The notes beneath the pieces were generated by a model that worked only from the letters and a program-made list of their open reading frames with translations, searched no databases and was not told the DNA's origin. DNA of 33,473 nucleotides. Origin: Bryobacteraceae bacterium. Lineage in GTDB: Bacteria; Acidobacteriota; Terriglobia; Bryobacterales; Bryobacteraceae. A program made the position numbers and the translations under genes. The first letter of the stretch is position 1. Each line of letters begins with the position of its first letter. Positions 7,713 to 17,223 of this stretch are shown here, one piece after another. The stretch is taken from NCBI GenBank assembly GCA_025980435.1, contig JAICXK010000025.1, forward strand, positions 1-33,473, in the 5' to 3' direction.

Positions 7713-8621
7713 ATGCAGAGCGCGATCTACAATGCGTACTTTGGGTTTTCGGAAAACCCCTTCAATATCAGTCCCGATCCCGAATTCCTCTATCGTAGTC
7801 CGCAGCACGAAGAGGCGCTCGCGAACCTGATCTATGGCGTGCGAGGGCGCAAAGGGTTCATCGTGCTTAGCGGTGAAGTCGGGACAGGCAAGACCACCAT
7901 GCTCGAATGCCTGCGAGACTACCTCGATTCGCAGCGCATCGAGTTCGCGTTTATCTTCAACTCACGGCTCACGCCAGATCAGTTTTTCGACATGATGGCG
8001 TACGATTTCGATCTGCAGTGCGATCGAAAGTCGAAGACGGATGTGCTGGTCGCTCTGAACGCTCTGCTCGTACAGCAGGCCGAGCGGGGTCGAACATGTG
8101 TCCTCATCGTGGATGAAGCGCACAATCTCGATTGGGACGTGCTCGAAGAGATTCGGCTGCTTGGTAATCTCGAAAACCGGCAGGGCAAGCTTTTACAGAT
8201 CATTCTTGCCGGACAGCCTGAGCTCGACCGGAAGCTGGATGCGCCGAATCTGAGACAGTTGAAGCAGCGAGTTGTGCTCCGCTGTACCTTGAATCCGCTC
8301 ACCGCGGATGAGTGCGCGGCTTACGTCGAGACCCGGTTGGCGCACGCCGGTATGACCCGGCAGAGCGTCTTCTCTCCCGAGGTGTTGGAGGAAGTGGCCC
8401 GGCGTTCCCGGGGTATTCCGCGCCTCATCAATCTGCTCTGCGATAACCTGCTGGTGACGGCCTTCGCCATGGAGCAGCGTGCCGCCAGCATCGACATGCT
8501 GGACGAGGTCTGCCAGGACCTGCGTCTGGAATGGCCGGGTTCGCATCGTGGGCGCGGCCGCTCTTCGAGGTACAGCATGGATGAAGAATTGCCTCAGACT
8601 CCCTACGCAGTCGGGGATTGA
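7713..8621 (+). CDS. ExeA-like AAA ATPase of the exosortase (XrtA-type) system
   Basis: This 302-residue P-loop ATPase has Walker A GEVGTGKTT (about 54-62) and Walker B CVLIVDEAHN (about 129-138). The start YNAYFGFSENPFNISPDPEFLYRSPQHEEALANLIYGV is characteristic of the ExeA/GspA-like ATPases encoded next to exosortases and exopolysaccharide genes. The C-terminus (FSPEVLEEVARRSRGIPRLINLLCDNLLVTA) is the helical lid of this family. The protein is cytoplasmic and probably couples ATP hydrolysis to polysaccharide or sorting-locus assembly; the exact job is not known. A GGAG lies about 9 nt before the ATG. A candidate sigma-54 promoter lies upstream, and the exosortase gene starts 113 nt downstream on the same strand. 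Confidence 0.92.
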   Translation: MQSAIYNAYFGFSENPFNISPDPEFLYRSPQHEEALANLIYGVRGRKGFIVLSGEVGTGKTTMLECLRDYLDSQRIEFAFIFNSRLTPDQFFDMMAYDFDLQCDRKSKTDVLVALNALLVQQAERGRTCVLIVDEAHNLDWDVLEEIRLLGNLENRQGKLLQIILAGQPELDRKLDAPNLRQLKQRVVLRCTLNPLTADECAAYVETRLAHAGMTRQSVFSPEVLEEVARRSRGIPRLINLLCDNLLVTAFAMEQRAASIDMLDEVCQDLRLEWPGSHRGRGRSSRYSMDEELPQTPYAVGD

Positions 8622-8734
8622 TAGTTCGCTCCGTTGGGCCAATGGACACCAGCATTTGCGGATAAATCCGACCCCGCCGGACGCTGGTTGCCTCGCATGC
8701 TTTGTGATTAACTAGAAGTGACCTCGGTCCCTCC

Positions 8735-9610
8735 ATGGCAAGTGTGCCCGCAGCCCCGCCGACGCAACTTCCGGCGAAGGCCAAGATCGCCTGGCAGCCC
8801 GTCGCGTGGTTCGGCGCGCTCCTGATCGTCTGTTACGCCCCGATCCTGTATCGGATGGCCGTGCAATGGGCCACGGACGAAAACATGGGGCACGGTTTTT
8901 TTGTGCCGATTGTCGCCGGGTTTATTGCCTGGCAGCGCCGCGACACGCTACTTGCCATCCCACGTAAACCCAACGGCTGGGGACTGTTTCTCGTTATCTT
9001 CGCCGCCTGTGAGTCCTTGGTCGCGACGCTCGGAGCCGAACTCTTTACCGCCCGATTGGCATTCATCATCGCCCTGGTAGGCGTGATTCTCTATCTGGGC
9101 GGCACGCGCTGGGTGAAGGCGCTGGCCTTCCCGCTGGTTCTGCTGCTGTTTATGATTCCGATTCCAGCCATCATCTACGCGCAACTCACGCTCAAACTAC
9201 AGATGCTGGCAAGCCAACTCGGCGAAGTCCTGATTACTGCCATGGGCATTCCGGTGCTTCGGGCGGGCAATACGCTTCAGCTCCCGAGTCAGACTCTGGA
9301 CATTGCGGAAGCCTGCAGCGGAATCCGTTCGCTGCTGTCGCTGGGATTTTTGTCGTTAGTCTATGCCTATTGGGCGGACCGGCGCGTGTGGATGCGCTGG
9401 GCGCTGTTGGTCGCGACGGTGCCAATTGCCATTGGGGCCAATGGAATTCGCGTCGCCGTAACCGGCTTGTTGTCCGAGCTTAATACGAAACTGGCTAGCG
9501 GCATCTATCATGAAACGGAAGGCTACATTGTCTTCGTGGTGGCCCTGGTCGCGCTGATTGTGACCCATAAGGTCATTAGCTGGGTTGCCAAAAGAGCAAA
9601 GAAGGGTTAA
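8735..9610 (+). CDS. xrt: Exosortase (transmembrane cysteine transpeptidase)
   Basis: This 291-residue polytopic membrane protein has about seven to eight hydrophobic segments. The exosortase/archaeosortase catalytic residues are all present: Cys194 in DIAEACSGIRSL, Arg239 in GANGIRVAVTG and His259 in SGIYHETEGY. MGHGFFVPIVAGFIAWQRR near residues 51-69 and MGIPVLRAGNTLQLP near 170-184 are further family landmarks. Exosortases recognise C-terminal PEP-CTERM-type signals and cleave or transfer the proteins at the inner membrane during export. No PEP-CTERM substrate gene was recognised in this window. The gene is followed after 3 nt by epsI, as is usual. The subfamily letter is uncertain. Confidence 0.95.
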   Translation: MASVPAAPPTQLPAKAKIAWQPVAWFGALLIVCYAPILYRMAVQWATDENMGHGFFVPIVAGFIAWQRRDTLLAIPRKPNGWGLFLVIFAACESLVATLGAELFTARLAFIIALVGVILYLGGTRWVKALAFPLVLLLFMIPIPAIIYAQLTLKLQMLASQLGEVLITAMGIPVLRAGNTLQLPSQTLDIAEACSGIRSLLSLGFLSLVYAYWADRRVWMRWALLVATVPIAIGANGIRVAVTGLLSELNTKLASGIYHETEGYIVFVVALVALIVTHKVISWVAKRAKKG

Positions 9611-9613
9611 GGA

Positions 9614-10270
9614 ATGGCGAATTGGCTGAGTTCCCGGAGCGCTCGCATTCTTACGGTTGTGCTGCTGGGTCAGGTTGCCGTTTTTTACGGTTTCTCGCGA
9701 ACCGAAAAGCTGCCCGCGCATCGTCCGCTGGCCCAGTTCTCGATACCGGACAGCAACTGGTCCGTGGTAGAGGAAAGCCAGCTCGATCCGGAGACATTGG
9801 AGGTCTTGAAGGCCGACGATATTCTGTCCCGCGTCTATGAGAACCAAGTCACCGGACAGATGGCGACACTGTTCGTGGCTTTCTTCGAGACGCAACAAAC
9901 CGGCAAGACGCCGCATTCCCCTAAGAACTGCCTTCCCGGCAGCGGATGGGCGCAAACCCAATCAGGCACGATCGAGATACCGGTTAGCGGGGAACCTTCG
10001 CCCATTAAGGTGAACCGTTACGTGGTCGCGCGCGGTCAAAACCAGAGTGTGGTGCTGTACTGGTATCAAGCCCGAAATCGCGTGATCGCGAGCGAATATT
10101 CTGCGAAGATTTACACCGTGGCGGATGCCATTCGCTACAATCGCAGCGATACCTCGCTTGTGCGCGTCGTGGTCGGCGTCCAGGATGGCAACATATCGAA
10201 GGCCGTGAAGACAGCGACCTCCTTTGTGCAGGCGTTCTTCGATCCGCTGAAGCAATACCTGCCCTCGTAA
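9614..10270 (+). CDS. epsI: EpsI-family protein, exosortase partner
   Basis: This 218-residue protein has an N-terminal membrane anchor (ARILTVVLLGQVAVFYGFSR) and a periplasmic body. The motif THSPKNCLPGSGW-like (PHSPKNCLPGSGWAQ, near residues 101-115) is the signature of EpsI/methanolan-biosynthesis proteins that are encoded with, or fused to, exosortases. The later NRYVVARGQNQSVVLYWYQARNRVIASEYSAKIY segment also fits. The biochemical role is unclear; the family is linked to exopolysaccharide export and assembly. The gene starts 3 nt after the exosortase stop, so the two are translationally coupled. Together with the ATPase it makes a compact exosortase cassette. Confidence 0.93.
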   Translation: MANWLSSRSARILTVVLLGQVAVFYGFSRTEKLPAHRPLAQFSIPDSNWSVVEESQLDPETLEVLKADDILSRVYENQVTGQMATLFVAFFETQQTGKTPHSPKNCLPGSGWAQTQSGTIEIPVSGEPSPIKVNRYVVARGQNQSVVLYWYQARNRVIASEYSAKIYTVADAIRYNRSDTSLVRVVVGVQDGNISKAVKTATSFVQAFFDPLKQYLPS

Positions 10271-10278
10271 AGCGCCGC

Positions 10279-10959
10279 GTGACTCTGCCACTCGGCCCTG
10301 AAGTTCAACCCGCACGTGTCGAAAGGCCAAGCCGCGTGCGCCTGGCGGGCCGTTGTGTTTTGTTGGAGCCGCTCGACGCAACCGTACATGGATCCGCGCT
10401 CTGGGAGGCAGCGGGCGGAGCGGAGCACGACGACCTCTGGGCCTATCTGTCGGACGGACCTTATGCGGATTGCGCCTCCTTTCAAGCATCGTTGGCCCGG
10501 AAGGCCGCTTCGAACGATCCGCTTTATTTTGCGATTACCGATTCCCGCTCAGGAATCGCGCTGGGGTACGCCTCGTATCTGCGGGTCGAGCCGGCGCACC
10601 GCTGCCTGGAGGTGGGATCGATTCTGTATGGACCCGCGCTGCAGCGGACCGCGGGCGCCACGGAAGCCATGTTCCTGATGGCGCGCCATGTCTTTGAAGA
10701 TCTGCGCTACCGGCGCTATGAATGGAAGTGCAACGCCCTGCATGTTCGCTCCCGGCAGGCTGCGCTGCGGCTGGGGTTTACATTCGAAGGTATTTTCCGG
10801 CAGCACATGATTATCAAAGGACGGAATCGCGATACGGCATGGTTTTCGATGCTCGACTCGGAGTGGCCGGCGCGGAAGGCCGCGCTCGAGCGCTGGCTGG
10901 ATCCGGACAACTTTGATGCAGAAGGCAGACAGAAGAGCCGGCTCGCCAATTTAATTTAG
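10279..10959 (+). CDS. GNAT-family N-acetyltransferase (RimJ/RimL-like)
   Basis: The protein has 226 residues starting at GTG 10279, 8 nt after epsI. No in-frame ATG lies before the conserved core. The fold matches the RimJ/RimL-like GNAT group: GRCVLLEPLDATVHG at the start, YFAITDSRSGIALGYASYLRVEPAHRCLEVGSILYGPALQRTAGATEAMFLMARHVFEDL in the middle, and RRYEWKCNALHVRSRQAALRLGFTFEGIFRQHMIIKGRNRDTAWFSMLDSEW at the end. It would transfer acetyl from acetyl-CoA to an amino group. The substrate is unknown; spacing suggests co-transcription with the exosortase operon, but this may be chance. It converges on the minus-strand FGE gene with about 21 nt between. Confidence 0.9.
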   Translation: MTLPLGPEVQPARVERPSRVRLAGRCVLLEPLDATVHGSALWEAAGGAEHDDLWAYLSDGPYADCASFQASLARKAASNDPLYFAITDSRSGIALGYASYLRVEPAHRCLEVGSILYGPALQRTAGATEAMFLMARHVFEDLRYRRYEWKCNALHVRSRQAALRLGFTFEGIFRQHMIIKGRNRDTAWFSMLDSEWPARKAALERWLDPDNFDAEGRQKSRLANLI

Positions 10960-10980
10960 CGGGTTGTCCTCCGCCGTCTA

Positions 10981-11965
<985 letters not shown>

Positions 11966-11973
<8 letters not shown>

Positions 11974-13411
11974 ACGGATACGGGCAGGCGGCCAATTCCG
12001 CGGCCTGGTCGCCCGCGGCTCGCATTGCAGCCGCCAACCTCTCGCGCAAATCCTTCTCGATCTCCAGCGTCTCCCGCCTGCCGGCCAGATTGACAAGCTG
12101 ATAAGGATCGGCATAGTTATCGTAAAGCTGAAAAGAGAAATAGCGCGGGGCGGAGCGCATCGGTCGATAGCCGCCTTCCTCGCGCGGAGCCACTGCGGCA
12201 TACGTCCATTGAGGAGTTCGCAGCGCGCGTCCCGTCCAGAACTCCGACAATTGGATGAACACTTCCTCCTGCCAGTTATCGGACTTTCCGGCGACGAGAG
12301 GCATGGCACTGCGGCCCTGCATGGAAGAGGGAACCGCCAGACCAACTGCGTCGAGCAATGTGGGGGTCAGGTCGATCATCCTGGTGAAGTGGCGCACCTC
12401 GCGACCGCCTTCGAATCCGGGCCCTTCGATCAGCAGGGGAATGCGGATTGACGCGTCATGCGCGCTGCGTTTGTATTCCGTGTTGCGCGTCATGAAATGG
12501 CATCCGTGATCGCTTACAAAGACGAGTATTGTCCGTTTGTCGAGTCTTCTGCGAGTCAGTTCATCGCGGATCCTGCCAAAGCCTTCATCGACGCTCCGGA
12601 TGCAGCCGTAGTAAGAAGGCAAATGTTGCTGCCAGGTACCGGGGAGGTGGCGCAGATCTTCGGGTACGGCGGGATTCCGATAGCGCTCGGCATATCCGGG
12701 CGGCGCCACAAAACGCTTCTCGTCGTTCTGATGATGCGGCTCGAGATAGGAAACGACCAGCAGAAAGGGCGTGGACGTGGTGACGCGGCCGAGGAAATCA
12801 GTGGCCAGCCGGGTTAAAAAACCTACGCGGTATTCGTTCTGAAAGTGGATGGCGCGGCCGTCCGAATCGTAAAGATCGCCCTCGAAAGGATGCGAGGTCA
12901 GCTCAAGCTCGTTCGAAGCCTGCCACAGATTTAGAAATCCTCCGCGCTCCTGCGCTGAAACCGGTCCGTGCGTACCTTCGGCTAAGTGCCATTTGCCGAT
13001 GTAGTTCGCGGAGAATCCCGCCTTCCGGCATTCTGTGGCGAGCGTCGTGGCAGTTGGATTGAGCGCGACGCCATTGCCGGTATTGCGCCATACTCCGTTG
13101 CGTGCCGGATACTGGCCGGTGAACAGGCAGGCGCGGGAGGGGCTGCACAGCGGCTGATTCGTAAACATGTTTCGAAACAGCGTGCCGCGGCTCGCCATGG
13201 CATCCAGATTGGGCGTGAGCTGAACGGGATTCAGACCGTACGCGCTCACGGCATCCCGGCGCACCTGATCCGCGATGACGATCACGATATTGGGAGCAGT
13301 AAGTGACGATTCGGCGGCCAGCGCGGAAGAAGCCGCCAAGACGGGCGCCGCTGAGGTTACAAATTCCCTACGGGATACGTTCGAGCGGTTCTCGCGGGAA
13401 ATTTCAGGCAT
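11966..13411 (-). CDS. Tat-exported Cys-type sulfatase
   Basis: This 481-residue type I sulfatase begins with a twin-arginine signal ([24 protein letters not shown]). The catalytic signature [12 protein letters not shown] starts at Cys89, which must be oxidised to formylglycine. Metal-site segments [19 protein letters not shown] near 41-59 and [10 protein letters not shown] are present. The C-terminal [27 protein letters not shown] is also typical of this group. It would hydrolyse sulfate esters in the periplasm; the substrate, perhaps a sulfated glycan, is unknown. The matching FGE gene overlaps its stop codon, so both proteins are coupled. It lies 38 nt after the ATP-grasp gene on the same strand. 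Confidence 0.96.
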
Positions 13412-13449
13412 CCCGATTCTCAGGATACGCTGCCGCTACGCCCGCGCCC

Positions 13450-14451
13450 TCAACACCGCGCCGAATCGAGAATTCTTTGAATCAGCGCCGGATAAGTGAT
13501 GCCCGCTGCAGCGGCGGATTGCGCGAAGTCGTCTTCTGATTCCAATGAGGGATTGGGGTTAGCCTCGATGAACACCAGCTCGCCGCCTGGGGTAAGCCGT
13601 AAATCCACGCGCCCAAGACCCTGAATCTTCAAAAGTGTATACACGCGGCGAGCGAGATTTATAACTTTCTTTTCGACGCCGTCGGGAAAGACCGCGGCAG
13701 GGCCGTTGTGGATTCCCCAGTTGGCGCGGTAGGCGCCATCCCACTTCGCTTTGAACGTTGCAAACCGGGGTTCGCTCTCCGGCATGCGGCCGAAGAACAG
13801 TTCGCGCGGGGGGAAAACGGTCACTCTCCTATCGCCGAGGACGCTGACGTATAGCTCACGGCCTTCGATGTATTCTTCGATCATCGCGTCACAGCCCAGG
13901 CTTTCGTGAACGAAGCGCGCCCGGTCGAGAGCCTCCTCTTCATTTCGGGCGAAAGAGGCCTTCGCAATTCCGTCGGAGGACTCTTCTCCCGACGGCTTCA
14001 CGAAAGCGGGAAACTTGAACTTCGCCAGCCGGCGAAGAGGCCGCCCCTTTCTGGACAGAAGAAAACGCGGAACGCGGATGTGATGGTAAATCAGAATGGT
14101 CTTGGCGAGTACCTTATCCTTGCTCAGCATCAGCGCTTCGGGCCCGGCGCCCGTATAGCGGACGCGCATAAGCTCAAGCAGCGCGGGAATGTTCGGCTCC
14201 TTGGCCCGGTCGTTGAAAAACGATTCGCACAAGTTGAAGACAACATCGGGCGCGAAGTTGACGATCTTCTGCACTACGTCGGAAAGACTGTCATAAACAG
14301 CCAGTGTGCCGACTTCGTGACCCAGGCCTTCGAGACAGGTAATGACATCCGCTTCGGTCGGCCGGTCTTGTTTCTCGCGCAAGATCTCCGGCGTGAACGC
14401 CTTGTCCGGGTTTACCGGCCGAGGCAAGTCGAACAGAACAAGCACCTTCAT
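13450..14451 (-). CDS. ATP-grasp protein, D-Ala-D-Ala ligase-like
   Basis: This 333-residue ATP-grasp enzyme resembles D-alanine-D-alanine ligase. Visible elements are FAPDVVFNLCESF, ALLELMRVRYTGAGPEALMLSKDKVLAKTILIYHHIRVPRF, KFPAFVKPSGEESSDGIAKASFARNEEEA and IEEYIEGRELYVSVLG. The metal-binding end is LGRVDLRLTPGGELVFIEANPNPSLESEDDFAQSAAAAGI. Such proteins join a carboxylate to an amine using ATP. The neighbourhood (zinc peptidase 3 nt upstream, sulfatase downstream) argues against a cell-wall housekeeping ddl and for an accessory peptide or modified-amino-acid ligase. The exact substrate is unknown. Confidence 0.9.
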   Translation of the reverse strand: MKVLVLFDLPRPVNPDKAFTPEILREKQDRPTEADVITCLEGLGHEVGTLAVYDSLSDVVQKIVNFAPDVVFNLCESFFNDRAKEPNIPALLELMRVRYTGAGPEALMLSKDKVLAKTILIYHHIRVPRFLLSRKGRPLRRLAKFKFPAFVKPSGEESSDGIAKASFARNEEEALDRARFVHESLGCDAMIEEYIEGRELYVSVLGDRRVTVFPPRELFFGRMPESEPRFATFKAKWDGAYRANWGIHNGPAAVFPDGVEKKVINLARRVYTLLKIQGLGRVDLRLTPGGELVFIEANPNPSLESEDDFAQSAAAAGITYPALIQRILDSARC

Positions 14452-14454
14452 GCT

Positions 14455-15486
14455 TTAAACGAACCTCTTGAACTTCCCGGTGTGGAGATGATTCGTCACC
14501 AGAGAAGACAGATACGCCGCCAGCTCAATCATCAGCATGGCCTGGTCGCGCGGCGCGCGCAGCTTCAATTCGTTCGCCCGCGTAATCAAACTCCGCACCA
14601 GCCTGTCAACGACATACTTGTGCTGGCCGGTCCAGCGTACAATCGCGGCTGACAGCCGGTACTGCACGCGGCGCATGATTTGAGCAGCGCTTTCCTCACC
14701 GAAATCTCCTTTTTCGAAAATAGCCCGGAGGTCGGAGTCGTAGACGTCCGGAAAATCCTGCGCAAACAATTTGCGCTTCGCCGCATAGTATTTTTCCAGA
14801 GTGCGGCGTAACCGGCTGGCTTCCGATATCCGTCCGCGAGTTTTTGTTGCAGCCGGCATTGACGAAGGCGCTTCGCGGATTTCCTGCATCAGGGTCGCAA
14901 CATACTCCAGCTTCTCCAGAGCCTTCCATTCGCGGTATTGCAGACGCCATTCTTCCGGCTTCAGAGTAAGCCAGACTGCGAACGTCTCCGCGAAGTCCTC
15001 ATCCGGGTGCGCTTGCGCATACCAGTTCGGCAGATGCCGGACAAAGCTCCTGCTGTATGGACGCGGGCGATACGCATCCGGGTCATAATCGATATCGGGA
15101 CTCCCAAATACCTGGACCCATCGCTCGCGCCTTGAAAATCCGTAGGCGTGATCATAGGCGTGACCGCATTCGTGCCGGAGCAATTGCAAACACCACTCCT
15201 CGGTCCCGCCTTCTACTTCGAGCATCTGATGAAGCTCCAACTGCTTCAGGCGTGGATGCGCCAGGAAGAACGGCATCGCGATCAGCGGCGAGCCGGCAGG
15301 CGAAAACCACTCATCGCCCAGGTAAGCCGGAGGCTTCAGGGGCAGTCCGCGCTCTTCGATCTCTGCGAACACTCGCGCGACGCACGGTTCCAACTCGCTG
15401 CCCTCTATTCGCACGTGCAGGTCGCAAATGCGAAGTTTCAGTAGTTCCTCGTCCGAGAGAGCGACCCAAGAAGGCTCCGCGCTCAT
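14455..15486 (-). CDS. Putative zinc-binding metallopeptidase (zincin-like)
   Basis: This 343-residue protein has a zinc site HECGH in LLRHECGHAYDHAYGFSRRERWVQVFG, a variant of HExxH, and a later acidic DEDFAETFAVWL that likely gives the third ligand. The layout is that of 'putative zinc-binding metallopeptidases' often paired with an ATP-grasp gene. The N-terminal SDEELLKLRICDLHVRIEGSELEPCVARVFAEIEERGL is also of this group. No signal peptide is visible, so it is probably cytoplasmic. The substrate is unknown. Only 3 nt separate its stop from the ATP-grasp start, so a joint role such as making and cutting a peptide-like compound is possible (inference). Confidence 0.85.
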   Translation of the reverse strand: MSAEPSWVALSDEELLKLRICDLHVRIEGSELEPCVARVFAEIEERGLPLKPPAYLGDEWFSPAGSPLIAMPFFLAHPRLKQLELHQMLEVEGGTEEWCLQLLRHECGHAYDHAYGFSRRERWVQVFGSPDIDYDPDAYRPRPYSRSFVRHLPNWYAQAHPDEDFAETFAVWLTLKPEEWRLQYREWKALEKLEYVATLMQEIREAPSSMPAATKTRGRISEASRLRRTLEKYYAAKRKLFAQDFPDVYDSDLRAIFEKGDFGEESAAQIMRRVQYRLSAAIVRWTGQHKYVVDRLVRSLITRANELKLRAPRDQAMLMIELAAYLSSLVTNHLHTGKFKRFV

Positions 15487-15574
15487 CGCATCCGCCTGTC
15501 AGCTTTTGCGAATGGCCGCAACAAGTTCACCATCTAAAGCGTTTAGTGTCTCATTCCCGGGTTAGCGGCGCTTA

Positions 15575-16810
15575 TCAAGGTCTCCCTGAATGAGTAACTA
15601 TCATCAGTGGTATTGCGGCCACCGCGGCAACGGCGATGATAGCCAGAAAGAGCATCCCGACGATCGTATCGGCCCTGCTGTTCACATGCTTTCCCATTAC
15701 ATTCTTATCCGCCGCTACTCTCAGAATGGGATAGTAAGTCAGCGGCATGATTGCCATGCCGAAGATGATCGAGATATCCACTAATTGCAACGGCCGCAAT
15801 CCTGTTGAAGCGATGAGCAGAGCGACGGTAAACATTCCCAACCACATTGCCGTGTATACAGGGACCGATTTCGGCGGCCGATTCTTTCCCCAGGCCAGAT
15901 TGAAGAACTGGCACAAGTTATAGGCGCCGGAGAGCGCCGTTTCGATGGCCGCTCCTGCCAGACAGGCCATGGTTCCCAGCAGCGCCAGCACCAGCGCCTT
16001 ACGACCAAACGAGAGCGCGCCGGCCATAGCGGTAGTGCTTAGCATTTCCGGAAAAATACCGCGGGGAAGGAAGACGAGCACTCCCAATACCAGTAAGGCC
16101 GCCGTGAGCACGGCTCCCAATATAGACCCGAGGGATGCCACCATGAAGTTCTCACCGAGATCCTTCACGGTCCAGTCTTCTTCCATTGCGCCCGAAGAAT
16201 AAAAATGCACTTCATACTCCATGAGCAAGGCGCTAAACATTCCGACAGCGAAATAGGCGTAGAGCAAATTCTGCTTGGTACCTGCGTGGCTGATTGCCGG
16301 CACAAGGCCTCGGGCTACCTGGCTCCAGTCCGGATGGAGAGCAACCGCCGAAACGGCGAATACAATCATCACCAGGCCCCAGAGGCCGAAGGTCCGTTCA
16401 ATCCACTGGAACCGGAAGAGAAAGACAATTGCCGCAAAGACAACGGTTGTGACGATCAACAGTATTTTCTCCGGCCAACCGGTAAGCAAATGCAGCACAA
16501 TCGCGATTCCGCCCAATTCCGCCGCGCACGTGATCACATTCAGGAGGTTCGACGCAATCAGGGTGACAACTCCCAGCCGAAAACCCAGGCGGTTGCGAAC
16601 GACCGCGAAAACGGGCTCTTTCGCAACCACCGCGATCCTTCCACACATTTCCATGTAAACGATGATCGCGGCAGTGCCGAGTACGACGGTCCACATCAGC
16701 TGGTATCCAAACAAAGCTCCAGCCTGCATGGTGAACACAATTTGGCCGAGATCGACGAACCCGCCCAGCGCGGTCATGATTCCCAGCGTGATGCCGAGCA
16801 GCTTGTTCAT
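15575..16810 (-). CDS. NRAMP-related divalent metal transporter with atypical binding motifs
   Basis: This 411-residue membrane protein has about 11 hydrophobic segments. The TM1 region is MTALGGFVDLGQIVFTMQAGALFGYQLMW, where canonical NRAMP has a DPGN motif; here it reads DLGQ. The TM6 region, GMFSALLMEYEVHFYSSGA, lacks the usual MPH motif. The overall layout (VYMEMCGRIAVV, LLNVITCAAELGGIAIVL) still fits the NRAMP/SLC11 superfamily. It may carry a metal other than Mn or Fe, for example Mg (inference), or use proton coupling differently. The ATG overlaps the upstream lipoprotein gene by 4 nt (ATGA), so they are co-translated. It is the last gene of a three-gene operon. Confidence 0.85.
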   Translation of the reverse strand: MNKLLGITLGIMTALGGFVDLGQIVFTMQAGALFGYQLMWTVVLGTAAIIVYMEMCGRIAVVAKEPVFAVVRNRLGFRLGVVTLIASNLLNVITCAAELGGIAIVLHLLTGWPEKILLIVTTVVFAAIVFLFRFQWIERTFGLWGLVMIVFAVSAVALHPDWSQVARGLVPAISHAGTKQNLLYAYFAVGMFSALLMEYEVHFYSSGAMEEDWTVKDLGENFMVASLGSILGAVLTAALLVLGVLVFLPRGIFPEMLSTTAMAGALSFGRKALVLALLGTMACLAGAAIETALSGAYNLCQFFNLAWGKNRPPKSVPVYTAMWLGMFTVALLIASTGLRPLQLVDISIIFGMAIMPLTYYPILRVAADKNVMGKHVNSRADTIVGMLFLAIIAVAAVAAIPLMIVTHSGRP

Positions 16811-17223
16811 AAGCCGGTTTGCGCGGCTTCCAAGGCTTTGCGGACTTCGGCTATCCTGTCCCTGGATGCGGCCAGCGCATCGTCTTCCTTGATTGCGGCG
16901 GGAACCTGGGACAACTCACGAGCCAGTGAGTTTAGCTGCGTTCTGCACTCGCGGACTGCCTTCTCCGTACCTGGTTCCGGAACCTCCTGCTCGAGTTCTT
17001 TCGCAGATCGCTTTACGGCATCTTCCAGGTAGGCGGCGTGCCCCTCTGCGTATTGGCGCGTCGCTTGCCCGCGGCGCACGAAATCGATGAAAATCTCGGA
17101 CTCCGCGGCGAATGAAAGAGCCGATCTGATTTCAGAGCGTGCCTCATTCCGGTCAATGGTCTTTCTTCTCGAACAGCCCGCCAAGGCTAGCGATGATACG
17201 AGAAAAAAGATAAAGGGTCTCAC
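16807..17223 (-). CDS. Small predicted lipoprotein, function unknown
   Basis: This 138-residue protein starts at GTG, directly after the sialate O-acetylesterase TAG with no gap. The N-terminus MRPFIFFLVSSLALAGCSRRK is a lipoprotein signal with lipobox LALAGC, so it should be lipid-anchored. The rest is charged and helical, with Glu/Lys/Arg/Ala-rich coiled-coil character (DAVKRSAKELEQEVPEPGTEKAVREC). No family was recognised. The 4-nt ATGA overlap with the transporter suggests it is needed with it, perhaps as an anchored accessory, but this is inferred only from position. Confidence 0.8.
   Translation of the reverse strand: MRPFIFFLVSSLALAGCSRRKTIDRNEARSEIRSALSFAAESEIFIDFVRRGQATRQYAEGHAAYLEDAVKRSAKELEQEVPEPGTEKAVRECRTQLNSLARELSQVPAAIKEDDALAASRDRIAEVRKALEAAQTGL

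Noticed and set aside
11974-12345. Upstream 124 codons of the FGE ORF
   Set aside because: They overlap the sulfatase coding sequence. The ATG at 11973, overlapping the stop, fits better.
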